The notes: generated from the sequence alone by a model not told the origin. A stretch of 64,000 nt of DNA from JAHQVI01 sp963749875 (GCA_963749875.1 CAVVOX010000005.1:1-64000); one strand, 5' to 3'; shown: positions 1 through 8,992, counted from the first letter of the stretch. Translations and numbers: made by a program.

Positions 1-34
1 TCATCCCCGTCGCACACGCGATCTGCAGCCTCAA

Positions 35-1417
35 TCAGCTTTGACAATTCTCCTTAGGATTTGGAAAGCTCAGGCCGAAGACAAGGCCGGGGGCATTATC
101 CCCTAGCGAGATGCTGACGCCATGGACCTTTGCGATTGAGCGGACGAGCGCAAGACCCAGGCCACTGCCGGGAGTCTTCCTGCTCCTTTCCAAGCGATAG
201 AAGGGCCGGAAAATCTTCTTCCGGTCATCGGGCGGGATGCCCGGCCCGCTATCGGCCAGGATGAGCTCGACCTGGCCCTCCTGCCCGCCGGTCCAAAGAT
301 TGATATGCGCGCCTTTCGGACTGTGGTTGATTGCATTTTCGATGATGTTGACGAGCATTTGCGCCAGAAGCTCGCGATGTCCATGAACCCTTAAGCCGGC
401 TTCGATCTGGGCATCGAAATGTTGCCCTTTCTCGGCGGCGACGGGCCGATAGCTTTCTGCGAGCTGCTGGACCAGCTCCGACAGATCCACCTTGGTGAAG
501 CGTTTGCGCAGATCAAGCGCGCTGATCTGGCCGATCTGCAGAAGCGCATCGAACGTCCTCAGGATCTGGTCCGTCTCACTCTTGGCTTTTTCGATCGTTT
601 CGAGACACACCTCCACCGTCGGATCGGCGAGCCGGCGGCTCTCCAGATGCTGGCGCAGCCGGCCGAGCGGGGTTCTGAGATCATGCGCAATGTCGGTGGT
701 GACTTGCTTGATCGAGGCCATCAGCTCCTCGATCCGTTCCAGCATTGCATTCATGCTCTCAGAAAGCTTGTCGAACTCGTCATTGCTGCCCGTGATCGGC
801 AAGCGGCGGGACAAATCCCCCGCCATGATCCTCCTGCTTACGCGATGAATGCGGGAGACGCGGGCAAGCACGGCGCGGCTCAGGAGCAGGCCGCCGCTCA
901 ACACGAGCGGCAGGACGAAGGCCAGCGAGCTGACCAGCGAGTCGATGATGAGCTGGCGCAGATCGTGGCTTTGGTCGAGCCCCGCCGCAACGATGAGAAC
1001 ATTGCCGTCGCCCAGCGGGCTGCCTAACATCATGAGCAGCGTCTCGCCGTCATCGCCGGGATCGACGATATTGTGCCTGAGAGTGGCTTCTCTCCAGCCC
1101 GCGTTCAGATGCTCGATCGGGAGGTTGCCGATCCGTTGCTTTCCTGATCGGTCGGCGATCGCGTAGAGAAAGAAGCCCGTTGCTGGCGCATTGGAACGCG
1201 CCTGGATCATCTCAACCAGATCCTCATAGCCCCTGTCTTGAAAGTCGCGTTTCAAAACGGCCGTTTCGGTGGCGATCTGGTTGCGCAGGGTTTTCCGGAA
1301 TTCGCGTGAGGCGCCAACATAGATAAACGCCAGCATCACGACGGATGACACGGTGAAAAGCACGGTGAATAAGACAGTGATGCGGAAAGGAGAGGAGCGC
1401 AGAAGGTCTTTGATCAT
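35..1417 (-). CDS. Two-component sensor histidine kinase
   Basis: Membrane sensor kinase that would phosphorylate the response regulator encoded just upstream. The 460-residue protein has a first membrane segment at about residues 12-35, a short periplasmic domain, a second membrane segment at about 160-187, then a HAMP linker. The phosphoacceptor is H245 in the motif DIAHDLRTPL. An N box (NIIENAINHS) and G box (DSGPGIP) of the ATPase domain follow. Its start overlaps the stop of the regulator gene by 4 bp (ATGA), so the two are translationally coupled. It resembles QseC/PhoQ-type kinases paired with OmpR regulators. The signal sensed is unknown; the periplasmic part has no motif I recognise. 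Confidence 0.93.
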   Translation of the reverse strand: MIKDLLRSSPFRITVLFTVLFTVSSVVMLAFIYVGASREFRKTLRNQIATETAVLKRDFQDRGYEDLVEMIQARSNAPATGFFLYAIADRSGKQRIGNLPIEHLNAGWREATLRHNIVDPGDDGETLLMMLGSPLGDGNVLIVAAGLDQSHDLRQLIIDSLVSSLAFVLPLVLSGGLLLSRAVLARVSRIHRVSRRIMAGDLSRRLPITGSNDEFDKLSESMNAMLERIEELMASIKQVTTDIAHDLRTPLGRLRQHLESRRLADPTVEVCLETIEKAKSETDQILRTFDALLQIGQISALDLRKRFTKVDLSELVQQLAESYRPVAAEKGQHFDAQIEAGLRVHGHRELLAQMLVNIIENAINHSPKGAHINLWTGGQEGQVELILADSGPGIPPDDRKKIFRPFYRLERSRKTPGSGLGLALVRSIAKVHGVSISLGDNAPGLVFGLSFPNPKENCQS

Positions 1418-2100
1418 TCGGATGTGCCGGGAGCTTCGAGAATATAACCGGCCCCCCGGATTGTATGGAGAAGCGGCTGGGCAAAGGGCCTGTCGATCTT
1501 GTTGCGGAGGCGGGAAATATTTGCCTCGACCACTTTGGTGTTCGGGTCGAAATGAAAATCCCAGACACGGTCGAGCAGCATGTGGCGTGTGACGACGCGG
1601 CCTTTATTGCGCAGGAAATATTCGAGAATCCGGAATTCGAGGGGCTGCAGGTCGATCTCCTGGTCGCCGCGGGTCACTCTGTGGCGGATCAGGTCCATCT
1701 CCAGATCGGCGATGCGCAAGACCGTTTCGGTCTGCGTCAAGGGCGGGCGCCGGGCGAGCGCCTGGACCCGGGCGCGCAGCTCCGAATAGGCGAAGGGCTT
1801 GATCAGATAATCGTCGCCGCCCGCCTCGAAGCCTTCGACCCGGTCGTCGATGCTGCTCATCGTCGTCAGGAAAATGACGGGCGCCTTGCCGCCGCGAGCG
1901 CGGAAATTGCGCACCAGCGTCAGGCCGTCCATATCCGGCAGGCGCCGGTCGACGATCAGAATATCGTGCGTGTCGGCTTCCGCGAGCATCAGCCCCTCGC
2001 CGCAATCACCCGCGATCTCGACCACATGACCGTCCCGGTTGAGGCCCGAGGCGATGAATTCCGCTGTTTCCTGATCGTCCTCGACGAGCAGCACTTTCAT
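1414..2100 (-). CDS. OmpR-family response regulator
   Basis: DNA-binding response regulator, 228 residues. The receiver domain starts MKVLLVEDD, the phosphorylated aspartate is D51 in LIVDRRLPDMDG, and the conserved lysine lies in YLIKPF. The C-terminal half is an OmpR/PhoB winged helix ending in IRGAGYILEAP. The start is placed at the methionine of MKVLLVED because an upstream in-frame methionine would add 27 residues with no homology to receivers. It heads the regulator-kinase pair and is divergent from the biosynthetic cluster starting at 2605, so it is a reasonable candidate regulator of that cluster; this is inference from position only. Confidence 0.93.
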   Translation of the reverse strand: MKVLLVEDDQETAEFIASGLNRDGHVVEIAGDCGEGLMLAEADTHDILIVDRRLPDMDGLTLVRNFRARGGKAPVIFLTTMSSIDDRVEGFEAGGDDYLIKPFAYSELRARVQALARRPPLTQTETVLRIADLEMDLIRHRVTRGDQEIDLQPLEFRILEYFLRNKGRVVTRHMLLDRVWDFHFDPNTKVVEANISRLRNKIDRPFAQPLLHTIRGAGYILEAPGTSE

Positions 2101-2604
2101 GCCAGCATCCTTCGATATCCCTTTAGGTTTCAGCATCTTCTGCCGGATGCCGGCCCTTCGGTGCTTCCTGCTCCCCAGCATGATGAAATTGCCGATTGTG
2201 GAGCTTTAATGTCCCTTATCCGGCTTTGGATTGCGGCATCTTTGATCCTGCGCGGCTGTACCCCAAGGCAGATTGTCGCGCCAATGCCCTCTCCAGATGA
2301 CTATTCAGAGATCGCTACCGCCCGCCCGAGCGGCTTTCCATAATTGCTTGCCACCAATCCACAGGAGGCTGCGAGGACGGCGCAGGGAGCGGGATTCTCG
2401 CGTTTTTTCCCGTAATGGTGACAAAGGTTACCAAAATGTATCCAAACACCGACCCTCTCCGAACCTTCGCCACCTATTCCTCTTCGCATCCATTGCCGGA
2501 ATGCGGATGACGTCGGCGCGTTAGGTCTCCGCCACCGGGCAAATCACTCAGGCAGGCAGCAGGCGGAGAGCATATCTCTCGTCCCGCTCGTCCAGACGGG
2601 AGCC
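2101..2604. other. 504-bp divergent intergenic region
   Basis: Lies between the divergently read response regulator and the thermostable-hemolysin cluster, so it must hold promoters for both. No convincing ORF is seen on either strand. I found no clear inverted repeat or strong -35/-10 pair that I would name. The part around 2395-2450 is less GC-rich than its surroundings. Confidence 0.5.
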
Positions 2605-3183
2605 GTGATCACGAGCATGAATCTCATCCTTATGACCTCGGGCCACACCTTATGGCCCGCCGTCTCGGTCTTTATCCGAACGGCCTATCTCGATCATTAC
2701 GGAGCGCAACTTGGCGAGCTCCCGAAGACCATCGTGGCGCTCACCAGCCCGAGCCAAAGGATCTTGTGCGCTGCCGGATTGCGCGAAGGAAGCGAGCCGT
2801 TCTTCTCCGAGTGCTATCTCGATGCAGCCGTCGAATCGGTCATAGGGACGGTGACCGGAAAGCCTGTCGGACGCCACGAGATCGTGGAGGTCTCCGCCCT
2901 CGCCAGCAGGACGCCCGCCGCCTCGGTACAGTTCATGCGCGAGCTGATCCTGTTCGGCGACAGGCTCGGCTTCAACTGGGCGTTCTTCACCGCAACGGAC
3001 CGGTTGCAGAAAATCTTCCGCCGCATTCAGCTGCCGCTCATCGTGCTGGGCGAGGCGCATGCCGAGCGCGTTGCGGATCCTGGAAGCTGGGGCAGCTATT
3101 ACGACAATCATCCAAAGGTGTTTGCCGTCGGGCGCGACGACCTGGCCCCTTTCCTTTCTGCGGGAGTACGGGCCCATGGGTGA
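2605..3183 (+). CDS. Thermostable hemolysin family protein
   Basis: First gene of a compact rightward cluster. The 192-residue product matches the thermostable hemolysin family (Pfam T_hemolysin), named after a Vibrio protein; the fold and the run VSALASRTPAASVQFMREL are reminiscent of acyltransferase-like proteins rather than pore formers. There is no signal peptide or membrane segment, which argues against a secreted toxin. The start is a GTG with a GGGAG just upstream; an ATG 12 bp later is an alternative. The last 8 bp overlap the next gene, so translation is coupled. The genetic setting (ligase, oxidase, reductase) suggests a biosynthetic step, possibly acyl or aminoacyl transfer; this is inference. 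Confidence 0.8.
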   Translation: MITSMNLILMTSGHTLWPAVSVFIRTAYLDHYGAQLGELPKTIVALTSPSQRILCAAGLREGSEPFFSECYLDAAVESVIGTVTGKPVGRHEIVEVSALASRTPAASVQFMRELILFGDRLGFNWAFFTATDRLQKIFRRIQLPLIVLGEAHAERVADPGSWGSYYDNHPKVFAVGRDDLAPFLSAGVRAHG

Positions 3184-4660
3184 GCTCGCCGAAGCGCCGA
3201 TGCGCCATGCGGAAACGGACGGACAGCGCATCGCTATGAGCGATAGCCGCCAGCGTCTCTCCTATTCGGAGCTGGCGCGCTGGGTCGCAGGCGCGGCCGC
3301 CGACCTGGCGCAGGGGCCGGAGACGATCGGCCTCATCGGGGAGAATTCGGCCGAGTGGGCGGTTGCCTTTCTTGCCGCGAGCGCGGCGGGCAAGACCATC
3401 GTCCCGATCCCGACTTTTTTCAGCCGGGAGCAATGCGCGCATCTGATCGCCGATGCCGGGATCAAATATGTGCTCGAGACACATGTGGGGGAAACCGCGC
3501 GCCATCATTTGCCTGTGCCCGCTCAAGCCCTTTCACGGCGCCGTTCAGACCCGGCCTCGATCCCGGCCGGAGAAGGCGGCCTCATCATCTACACCTCCGG
3601 CAGCACCGGCGTGCCAAAAGGCGTGCAACTCTGTCACGGCCAGTCGCTCTGGTCCGCCAAGGCGCTTGCCGAGGCGAGCGGGGCGACGGCGGCCGATAAA
3701 TATTTGTCGCTCCTGCCGCTCCCCATGCTCCTTGAGCTGATCTGCTCGGTCATGATCCCGGTCCTGATTGGCGGCGCGGTCCATTACGACACAGCGATAG
3801 CAAATAGCGTCGGCGGTGGCGCGGCGGCGAATATTGCCAAGGCGTTCGATCGTGAGCAACCGACGGCGAGTGTCATGGTGCCGCAATTGCTCGCGCTTTA
3901 TGCGGCGCAGCTGGCCGCAAGCGGCAGCCGTCCCCCGGAGAGTCTCCGCTTTGTGGCGGTGGGGGGCGCACCCCTTCCCCCCATGCTCGCCGCCACCGCC
4001 ACAAGGCTGGGGATCCCGGTCTTCGAAGGCTATGGCCTGTCGGAATGCTGCTCCGTCGTCGCGGTCAACCGTCCCGGAGCCTCGCGCACCGGAACGGTGG
4101 GCCAGCCGCTCGGCGGCCTCAGCGTGGCTATCGAGGACGGCGAGATCGTGGTCGAGGGGCCTTCGGTGATGGACCGATATCTGCACCATGCCGCTGCCCC
4201 CCGCCGCTGGCGGACCGGCGATCTGGGCCATCTCGATGCCGACGGCTTTCTGACGGTGCATGGACGCCGCGACGCACTCATCGTCACGCCCGCAGGCCGC
4301 AATATCAGCCCTGAATGGGTGGAGACGACGCTGCTCGGCGATCCCAGATGGAGCGCCTGCGTGCTCGGCCAGGCGGGACTGGCTTCCGAGCTGGCTGTGC
4401 TCCTCATCCCTTCCGCGCCGGCTCAGGCCTGGGCGGACGCCGTATCGCGCGAGGACCTTCTCGCCGCCATTCGGCAAGCCTGCGCCGAATTGCCGGATTA
4501 TGCGCGGCCGAGGGGGGCTTTCGCGGTCTCTCGCGCGGCGGCCGCACAGGCTGGGCTGTTCACGTCGAACGGCAGAATTCGCAGGAGCGCCGCGCTCAGC
4601 CTGCTGAACAAAGAAATGAACAGACTTCTAACCGACGAAACTCTTGAGGTGACATCATGA
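3176..4660 (+). CDS. AMP-forming acyl-adenylate ligase
   Basis: ANL-superfamily adenylating enzyme, 494 residues. Seen in order: the P-loop-like motif IIYTSGSTGVPKG, the motif YGLSE, the TGD motif in WRTGDLGHLD, and a C-terminal hinge region. The family activates a carboxylic acid as acyl-AMP, often passing it to CoA or a carrier. The usual A10 motif TxNGK is here TSNGRIRR, so the catalytic lysine is replaced by arginine. The start ATG overlaps the end of the previous gene by 8 bp; a longer in-frame reading from 3059 lies inside that gene and is rejected. The stop overlaps the next start (ATGA). Substrate unknown. Confidence 0.9.
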   Translation: MGELAEAPMRHAETDGQRIAMSDSRQRLSYSELARWVAGAAADLAQGPETIGLIGENSAEWAVAFLAASAAGKTIVPIPTFFSREQCAHLIADAGIKYVLETHVGETARHHLPVPAQALSRRRSDPASIPAGEGGLIIYTSGSTGVPKGVQLCHGQSLWSAKALAEASGATAADKYLSLLPLPMLLELICSVMIPVLIGGAVHYDTAIANSVGGGAAANIAKAFDREQPTASVMVPQLLALYAAQLAASGSRPPESLRFVAVGGAPLPPMLAATATRLGIPVFEGYGLSECCSVVAVNRPGASRTGTVGQPLGGLSVAIEDGEIVVEGPSVMDRYLHHAAAPRRWRTGDLGHLDADGFLTVHGRRDALIVTPAGRNISPEWVETTLLGDPRWSACVLGQAGLASELAVLLIPSAPAQAWADAVSREDLLAAIRQACAELPDYARPRGAFAVSRAAAAQAGLFTSNGRIRRSAALSLLNKEMNRLLTDETLEVTS

Positions 4661-5328
4661 CGCCATATGAAAAACTCTACGCCGAGACGACCGGGGCCAG
4701 GGAACGTTTCCTTTCCATCCCGATCGTTCAGCAGGCGCTGATGACGGGAGCCTCGCGCGAGCTCTATCTCGACTTCCTGACGCAAGCCTATCACCACGTC
4801 AAACATACGTTTCCGCTGCTGGCGCTTGCCGCCTCGATGACGCGCGATGAGCGCTATCAGACCGGCCTCCTCGAATATATGAACGAGGAGCGCGGCCACG
4901 AAAAATGGATCCTCGACGACATCCGCGCCATGGGCGGAGACGCCGAGGCGGTGGCGCGCGGCAAGCCCGGCGTTCCCTGCCAGGCAATGGTTGCCTATTG
5001 CTACTACTCGATCCAATGGATCAGCCCCTATGCGATCCTTGGCATGGTGCATGTGCTGGAAGGCTTGTCGGTGGAGCTGGCGCATAAGCTCGCTGGAGCC
5101 GTGCAGCGCTCGCTCGTCACCGACGGTAAGAGCGGCTTCTCCTATCTCAACTCCCATGGTGGGCTGGATGTCGAGCATGTCGAGCTGTTCAAGCGGCTCG
5201 TCAACGGGTTCAAGGACCGGACAGTCCAGGAGCAGATTATCGACGCAACGCGTGTGATCTACCGCCTCTATGGCGCGATCTTCGAGGATATGGCCGAGCG
5301 GCATGGGGAGAGAGCCCGTGCAGCTTGA
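4657..5328 (+). CDS. TenA/PqqC-like heme-oxygenase-fold protein (probable diiron oxidase)
   Basis: Helical 223-residue protein of the heme-oxygenase/TenA/PqqC fold. Acidic and histidine residues line up as possible diiron ligands: H46/H47, E78 and H81 (EERGH), E135, D171 and H174 (DVEH). This spacing resembles heme-oxygenase-like diiron oxidases such as UndA rather than thiaminase TenA, and the cluster has no thiamine genes. A role oxidising an acyl or amino substrate activated by the neighbouring ligase is a plausible inference. Start overlaps the ligase stop (ATGA); its own end overlaps the next gene. Annotation pipelines may call this an iron-containing redox enzyme or TenA family regulator. 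Confidence 0.8.
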   Translation: MTPYEKLYAETTGARERFLSIPIVQQALMTGASRELYLDFLTQAYHHVKHTFPLLALAASMTRDERYQTGLLEYMNEERGHEKWILDDIRAMGGDAEAVARGKPGVPCQAMVAYCYYSIQWISPYAILGMVHVLEGLSVELAHKLAGAVQRSLVTDGKSGFSYLNSHGGLDVEHVELFKRLVNGFKDRTVQEQIIDATRVIYRLYGAIFEDMAERHGERARAA

Positions 5329-6097
5329 AGGCAAACTCGCTGTCATCACCGGCGCCGGTTCAGGCATTGGCCGCGCGCTGGCGATGGAGGCCGCGGAGCG
5401 GGGCGTCAGCCTCGCCTTGATGGGCCGCCGCCGCGAGGCTTTGCAGCAGACATTGCTGAGGCTTCCCGGCTCCGGGCATTTCATTGTCGCCGGCGACGTG
5501 ACTGTTCCCGCCGACCGCACCGCCCTGATGGTGGCCATCGGCAAACGCTGGGGGCGGCTCGACATGCTCATCAACAATGCGGGTGTCGTGCCGGTCGGAC
5601 GGTTCGCCGACATGCCGGACGAGACGCTTCGCACCGCCATCGAGACCAACCTCCTCGCGCCCATGGCCCTGGCACGGGATGCCGTGCCGCTCCTCATGCG
5701 GGCGAAGGGGGCCCGCATCATCAATGTGGGCTCCATGCTCGGCGATATTCCATACCCGCTCTTTGCCGTCTATTCGGCGACGAAATCGGGCCTGCACGGC
5801 TTCTCCATCGCTCTGCGCCGGGAGCTTGCGCCGCTCGGCATTGGCGTCACCCATGCGGCGCCGCGGGCAACGCGCACCGCTGCCGCGCTGCCGCTGCGCA
5901 GCCTGATCGAGCCGTTCAAAATGAAGCTCGATACGCCTCAGGCCGTTGCCAGATCCATATGGCGGGCGATCGCGAAGGAAGCCGACAGCGTTTATCCCGC
6001 CGGGCCCGAACGCGTCTTCGTGCTGATCCAGCGGCTGCTGCCGCATCTGGTTGACCGGTCCATTGCCAAGCAGCTCTCGCGGGTTGCCGCGCACTGA
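5318..6097 (+). CDS. Short-chain dehydrogenase/reductase (SDR)
   Basis: NAD(P)-dependent classical SDR of about 259 residues. The Rossmann motif TGAGSGIGRA is at the N-terminus, NNAG follows, and the active site shows a serine in NVGSMLG and YSATK. The start is set at a GTG preceded by GGGGAGAG at good spacing; an ATG 15 bp upstream is an alternative. It overlaps the TenA-like gene by 11 bp, so it belongs to the same operon. It would reduce a carbonyl or oxidise an alcohol in the pathway of this cluster; the substrate cannot be inferred. Confidence 0.88.
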   Translation: MQLEGKLAVITGAGSGIGRALAMEAAERGVSLALMGRRREALQQTLLRLPGSGHFIVAGDVTVPADRTALMVAIGKRWGRLDMLINNAGVVPVGRFADMPDETLRTAIETNLLAPMALARDAVPLLMRAKGARIINVGSMLGDIPYPLFAVYSATKSGLHGFSIALRRELAPLGIGVTHAAPRATRTAAALPLRSLIEPFKMKLDTPQAVARSIWRAIAKEADSVYPAGPERVFVLIQRLLPHLVDRSIAKQLSRVAAH

Positions 6098-6132
6098 TGA
6101 TCATCCACCACACCAACCGATGAGATAAGACC

Positions 6133-6810
6133 ATGCGACTATTCAAGCAAAAGGCCGCGCTTGCGGCTGCCGGCCTCGCCATGCTGATCGCCTCGGCGCC
6201 GTTCGCCCGTGCCTCTGACAATCCCGCGCTTGACGCCGACATCCGCAATCTGGCGGAAAGCTGGGCGAGGGCGAAATATCTGAGCAAGACCGATGACGAG
6301 CGCAAGGAGAAGATGGAGCCCATCGGCGTGGCCGCCGATGGGTTGGTGAAACGCTATCCGGGCCGTGTCGAAGCGCTGATCTGGGATGGCATCATTATCA
6401 GTGAGCGCGCCTCTCTCACATGGGGCTTGACGGCGCTGGATCTGGCGACGACCGCCCGCGATATACTGATCCAGGCGGAAAAGATGGACTCAAAGGCGCT
6501 CGACGCGGGCGCACCGACAAGTCTCGGCGTGCTCTACTACCGCGTGCCCGGTTTCCCCCTTGGTTGGGGCGACAATGACAAGGCGCGGCACTATCTGGAG
6601 GAAGCTGTCCGGAACGCGCCGAATGGACGCGACGCGCACTATTTCTACGCCGACTTCCTCTACGAGCAGGGCGAGTACAAGCGAGCCGAGGCGGTGCTTT
6701 TGAAAGCCCTCGACCTCCCGCCCCATCCGGAACGGCCGATCTGGGACAAACATTTCCCCCAGGTCATGCGGGGCCTTCTCCAACGGGTCCGTCAGAAGAT
6801 GCGCAGCTAG
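6133..6810 (+). CDS. Exported TPR-repeat protein
   Basis: Protein of 225 residues with a clear signal peptide (hydrophobic run after MRLFKQK, likely cleaved after FARA). The mature part is helical with tetratricopeptide-like repeats, most clearly NDKARHYLEEAVRNAPNGRDAHYF and the following repeat that ends in ALDLPPHPE. TPR proteins act as binding scaffolds; here it would work in the periplasm. It starts 35 bp after the SDR stop in the same direction and is probably the fifth gene of the operon. Similar TRAP-T-associated or uncharacterised TPR proteins exist; no specific function is claimed. Confidence 0.75.
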   Translation: MRLFKQKAALAAAGLAMLIASAPFARASDNPALDADIRNLAESWARAKYLSKTDDERKEKMEPIGVAADGLVKRYPGRVEALIWDGIIISERASLTWGLTALDLATTARDILIQAEKMDSKALDAGAPTSLGVLYYRVPGFPLGWGDNDKARHYLEEAVRNAPNGRDAHYFYADFLYEQGEYKRAEAVLLKALDLPPHPERPIWDKHFPQVMRGLLQRVRQKMRS

Positions 6811-6844
6811 CGCAACGCGCAGCGATCAAGTGGGTTGGAGCATG

Positions 6845-7711
6845 ATGTCTCTTGACGGCTTCTGGCACGGCGTCGGCCAGCAGCTTCGGTGTCCGACGGG
6901 CCATTGGGGGCGGTTGACCGGACGGCTGATGGCGTTCGCCAATCGTGGGCCTAACCGGATTGCCATTGACGCCCTCGGTGTGAGGCCCGGCGATGTGGTG
7001 CTGGAGCTCGGCTTCGGTCCGGGAATGGGTGTGAAGGCGCTGAGCCGTCTTGCCTCACAAGGGGCCGTTCTCGGCATCGACCGCTCTCCGGAAATGGTCT
7101 CGCAGGCCTCGCGAAACAACCGGAACGCGGTCGCCGAGGGTCGCGTCTCTCTCCGGCGCGGCGTCTTCGAAGCCTTGCCGTGGAAGGACGAAATCATCGA
7201 CAAGATCCTGGCGGTGAACGTCGCCTACTTCTTCGGCAGGGACGGCCAGGCCATCCGCGAGGCAAGACGCGTGCTTCGTCCCGGCGGGGCCATGGCGATC
7301 TACGCCACCGACCGCTCGACCATGTCCAAGTGGAAGTTCTCCGGCCCCGAAACACATTCGCTCATCGGCGAGGAGGAACTGCGCGATCTGCTCAGGAGCG
7401 GGGGCTTCCAACCCGCCGAGATTGCGATCCGCCGCGTGTCCCTGCCTTTTGGAATAGAGGGGCTGCTCGCGGTCGTGGAAAAGCGAGGCGACACGCAGAC
7501 ACGCAACTCGCGGACGCCGGAGCAAAGGCCGACCAATGCAAGCCCGGCCGGCGTGCCGGTCGCCTCGAACCACCTAGATCAACCCTCGTTCAAGCGGAAT
7601 CACTTGAACGAGGTTAAGTTGATCCATTTCAAAAGACGAGCGCAACTGTTCCCGCGTCCATCTCCGCCTTCGCGGGGACATGCTTGGACGCGCGTTGCGC
7701 TAGGGACGTGA
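6845..7711 (+). CDS. SAM-dependent class I methyltransferase with repeat-encoded tail
   Basis: Small-molecule methyltransferase of the UbiE/Methyltransf_11 type. Motif I is VLELGFGPGMG and the post-I acidic residue lies in LGIDRSPEM. The start is placed at the second of two adjacent ATGs, which has GGAG at suitable spacing; a GTG 15 bp upstream is possible. It follows the TPR gene by about 35 bp and may close the cluster. The last 45 or so residues are encoded by an interspersed repeat (from 7574), read through in frame and rich in basic residues, so the native C-terminus has been replaced or extended by repeat sequence. Confidence 0.85.
   Translation: MSLDGFWHGVGQQLRCPTGHWGRLTGRLMAFANRGPNRIAIDALGVRPGDVVLELGFGPGMGVKALSRLASQGAVLGIDRSPEMVSQASRNNRNAVAEGRVSLRRGVFEALPWKDEIIDKILAVNVAYFFGRDGQAIREARRVLRPGGAMAIYATDRSTMSKWKFSGPETHSLIGEEELRDLLRSGGFQPAEIAIRRVSLPFGIEGLLAVVEKRGDTQTRNSRTPEQRPTNASPAGVPVASNHLDQPSFKRNHLNEVKLIHFKRRAQLFPRPSPPSRGHAWTRVALGT
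7574..7703 (+). repeat. CTAG-bounded two-hairpin repeat, copy A (long form)
   Basis: 130-bp member of the repeat family found seven times in this window. It begins CTAGATCAACCC and ends GTTGCGCTAG. The first half pairs with itself through CTCGTTCAAG and CTTGAACGAG. The second half pairs GCGCAAC with GTTGCGC, GCGTCCA with TGGACGC and CCCCGC-type bases with GCGGGG at the tip (here slightly mismatched). This copy lies inside the reading frame of the methyltransferase gene. Confidence 0.93.
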
Positions 7712-7852
7712 TCTCTCAGTCGTGTGCCAATGTCTCACCGAGTGGATTCTTCTTATCTGTCTCAACCCAAACCTTGATCCCATCACCGTCAACAGGGCGC
7801 TGCCTTCGGCGCTTTCATCACATAGGAAATCAAACAAAAAGGGTTCCATAGA

Positions 7853-8365
7853 ATGCTTCAGATTGCGGAACTTCATCCGATCGTGGTTCATTTCCCTATC
7901 GTCTTCTTCCTCAGTCTCGCCTTCTTCGACACACTGGCTCTGTTGCGCGGCAATGCCGTCTCCGGGCGTACCGTCGCAGGGAGCGTTTCTGTAAGCCTTG
8001 CCGTCCTGGCCGGAATCTTCGCGGTGATTACATTCCTGGCAGGCGACCTCGCCTATGACGCCGCAACGGCTGCCGGCGTCAAAGATTCGCTCCTGGAGAC
8101 GCATGAGGCGCTCGGGACCTGGACGGCCATCTTCGTTTCTATCTGGGCTATTTTTCGCACCTTCAACTGGTGGCGTGGAGCGGAAATCGAAGGGGGGCGC
8201 AAGGTGGCGCTCGTCATGGTCGAAATCGTCGGCGCACTCGCGATCATCACGACAGCGTATTTCGGCGGCCAACTCGTCTATAAGTTTGGCGTCAATGTCA
8301 ACCACGCCACAGGAATTGGGCAAATGGCAGAATTCGGAGCGGGGAACAGGAAGATTTCAGATTGA
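7853..8365 (+). CDS. DUF2231 family membrane protein
   Basis: Integral membrane protein of 170 residues with four predicted membrane segments. The opening LHPIVVHFPI and the later HEALGTW match the DUF2231 family, whose conserved histidines are often compared with cytochrome-like membrane proteins. Function in the family is not established. It stands alone, 150 bp after repeat copy A, with the next gene reading the other way. Confidence 0.85.
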   Translation: MLQIAELHPIVVHFPIVFFLSLAFFDTLALLRGNAVSGRTVAGSVSVSLAVLAGIFAVITFLAGDLAYDAATAAGVKDSLLETHEALGTWTAIFVSIWAIFRTFNWWRGAEIEGGRKVALVMVEIVGALAIITTAYFGGQLVYKFGVNVNHATGIGQMAEFGAGNRKISD

Positions 8366-8436
8366 ATCAAGGTTGCAGTGGCCCGCCGGGATTGGAGGAG
8401 CCCGAAACGGCGCCAGGCGGTCGCCCGGACGATGGC

Positions 8437-8760
8437 TTATCGGTGGGAATCCGCCGCTGAATTCGATGCCTTCTTGATGCAGGTGTCGAGAAGCACATAG
8501 GAGAGGGCGATGCGGGGGAGGAGAGAAAGGCAGTATTGTCTCATCGCCTCTGGGAGCTCGGTCCATTCGCCTTGGAGCCTGCTGAAGGCCTGCCTCTCTC
8601 TTTCAATGCATGCATTGACCACCGGCCCGCTCAACGTTGCCGTGGCTGTTGCGATCTGTCTGCAATAGCCCTCGACGTCATAGCTGGGCAGGTCGGCTGC
8701 AGCCGCAGCACAAGATGATGTGAAAAGTGAAATGGCTAGCACTGAAACCAGGGGCTTCAT
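8437..8760 (-). CDS. Small exported cysteine-containing protein
   Basis: Hypothetical protein of 107 residues with a signal peptide (MKPLVSVLAISLFTSSCAAAAA). The mature part has spaced cysteines at YC, ACIE, YC and TCI, suggesting two disulfides in the periplasm. Proteins with this cysteine spacing and a central W are common as uncharacterised genes in Hyphomicrobiales. A lipobox is not convincing because the cysteine lies within the cleavage region but lacks a standard L-x-x-C context. Convergent with the DUF2231 gene. Confidence 0.65.
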   Translation of the reverse strand: MKPLVSVLAISLFTSSCAAAAADLPSYDVEGYCRQIATATATLSGPVVNACIERERQAFSRLQGEWTELPEAMRQYCLSLLPRIALSYVLLDTCIKKASNSAADSHR

Positions 8761-8992
8761 GAATAGGGCCCTTCAGCAGCTCACGAATGAGGCAGCAGTG
8801 TTTCAAATGAGAAGATGCCAAGTCATGAAAGACTTTATGCAATCAACGGCCGAATAGCCAGAAAAACTCGAATGGTCAGCGTTCACGAATTGCAGTGATA
8901 TTCTGTCGGCAGAGTATGAAAACCGGCTTGAGCGTCGCCGCTTTTCTTCGATGCGTGCCGATTTCGGAGATCGAACGTCCCGCTCCGATAGG

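Noticed and set aside
2605..3183. Thermostable hemolysin as a secreted toxin
   Set aside because: No signal peptide or membrane segment, and the setting is biosynthetic. The family name is kept only as a label.
4657..5328. TenA thiaminase or PqqC
   Set aside because: No thi or pqq genes nearby and the metal-ligand-like residues fit diiron oxidases better; kept as a family-level call.
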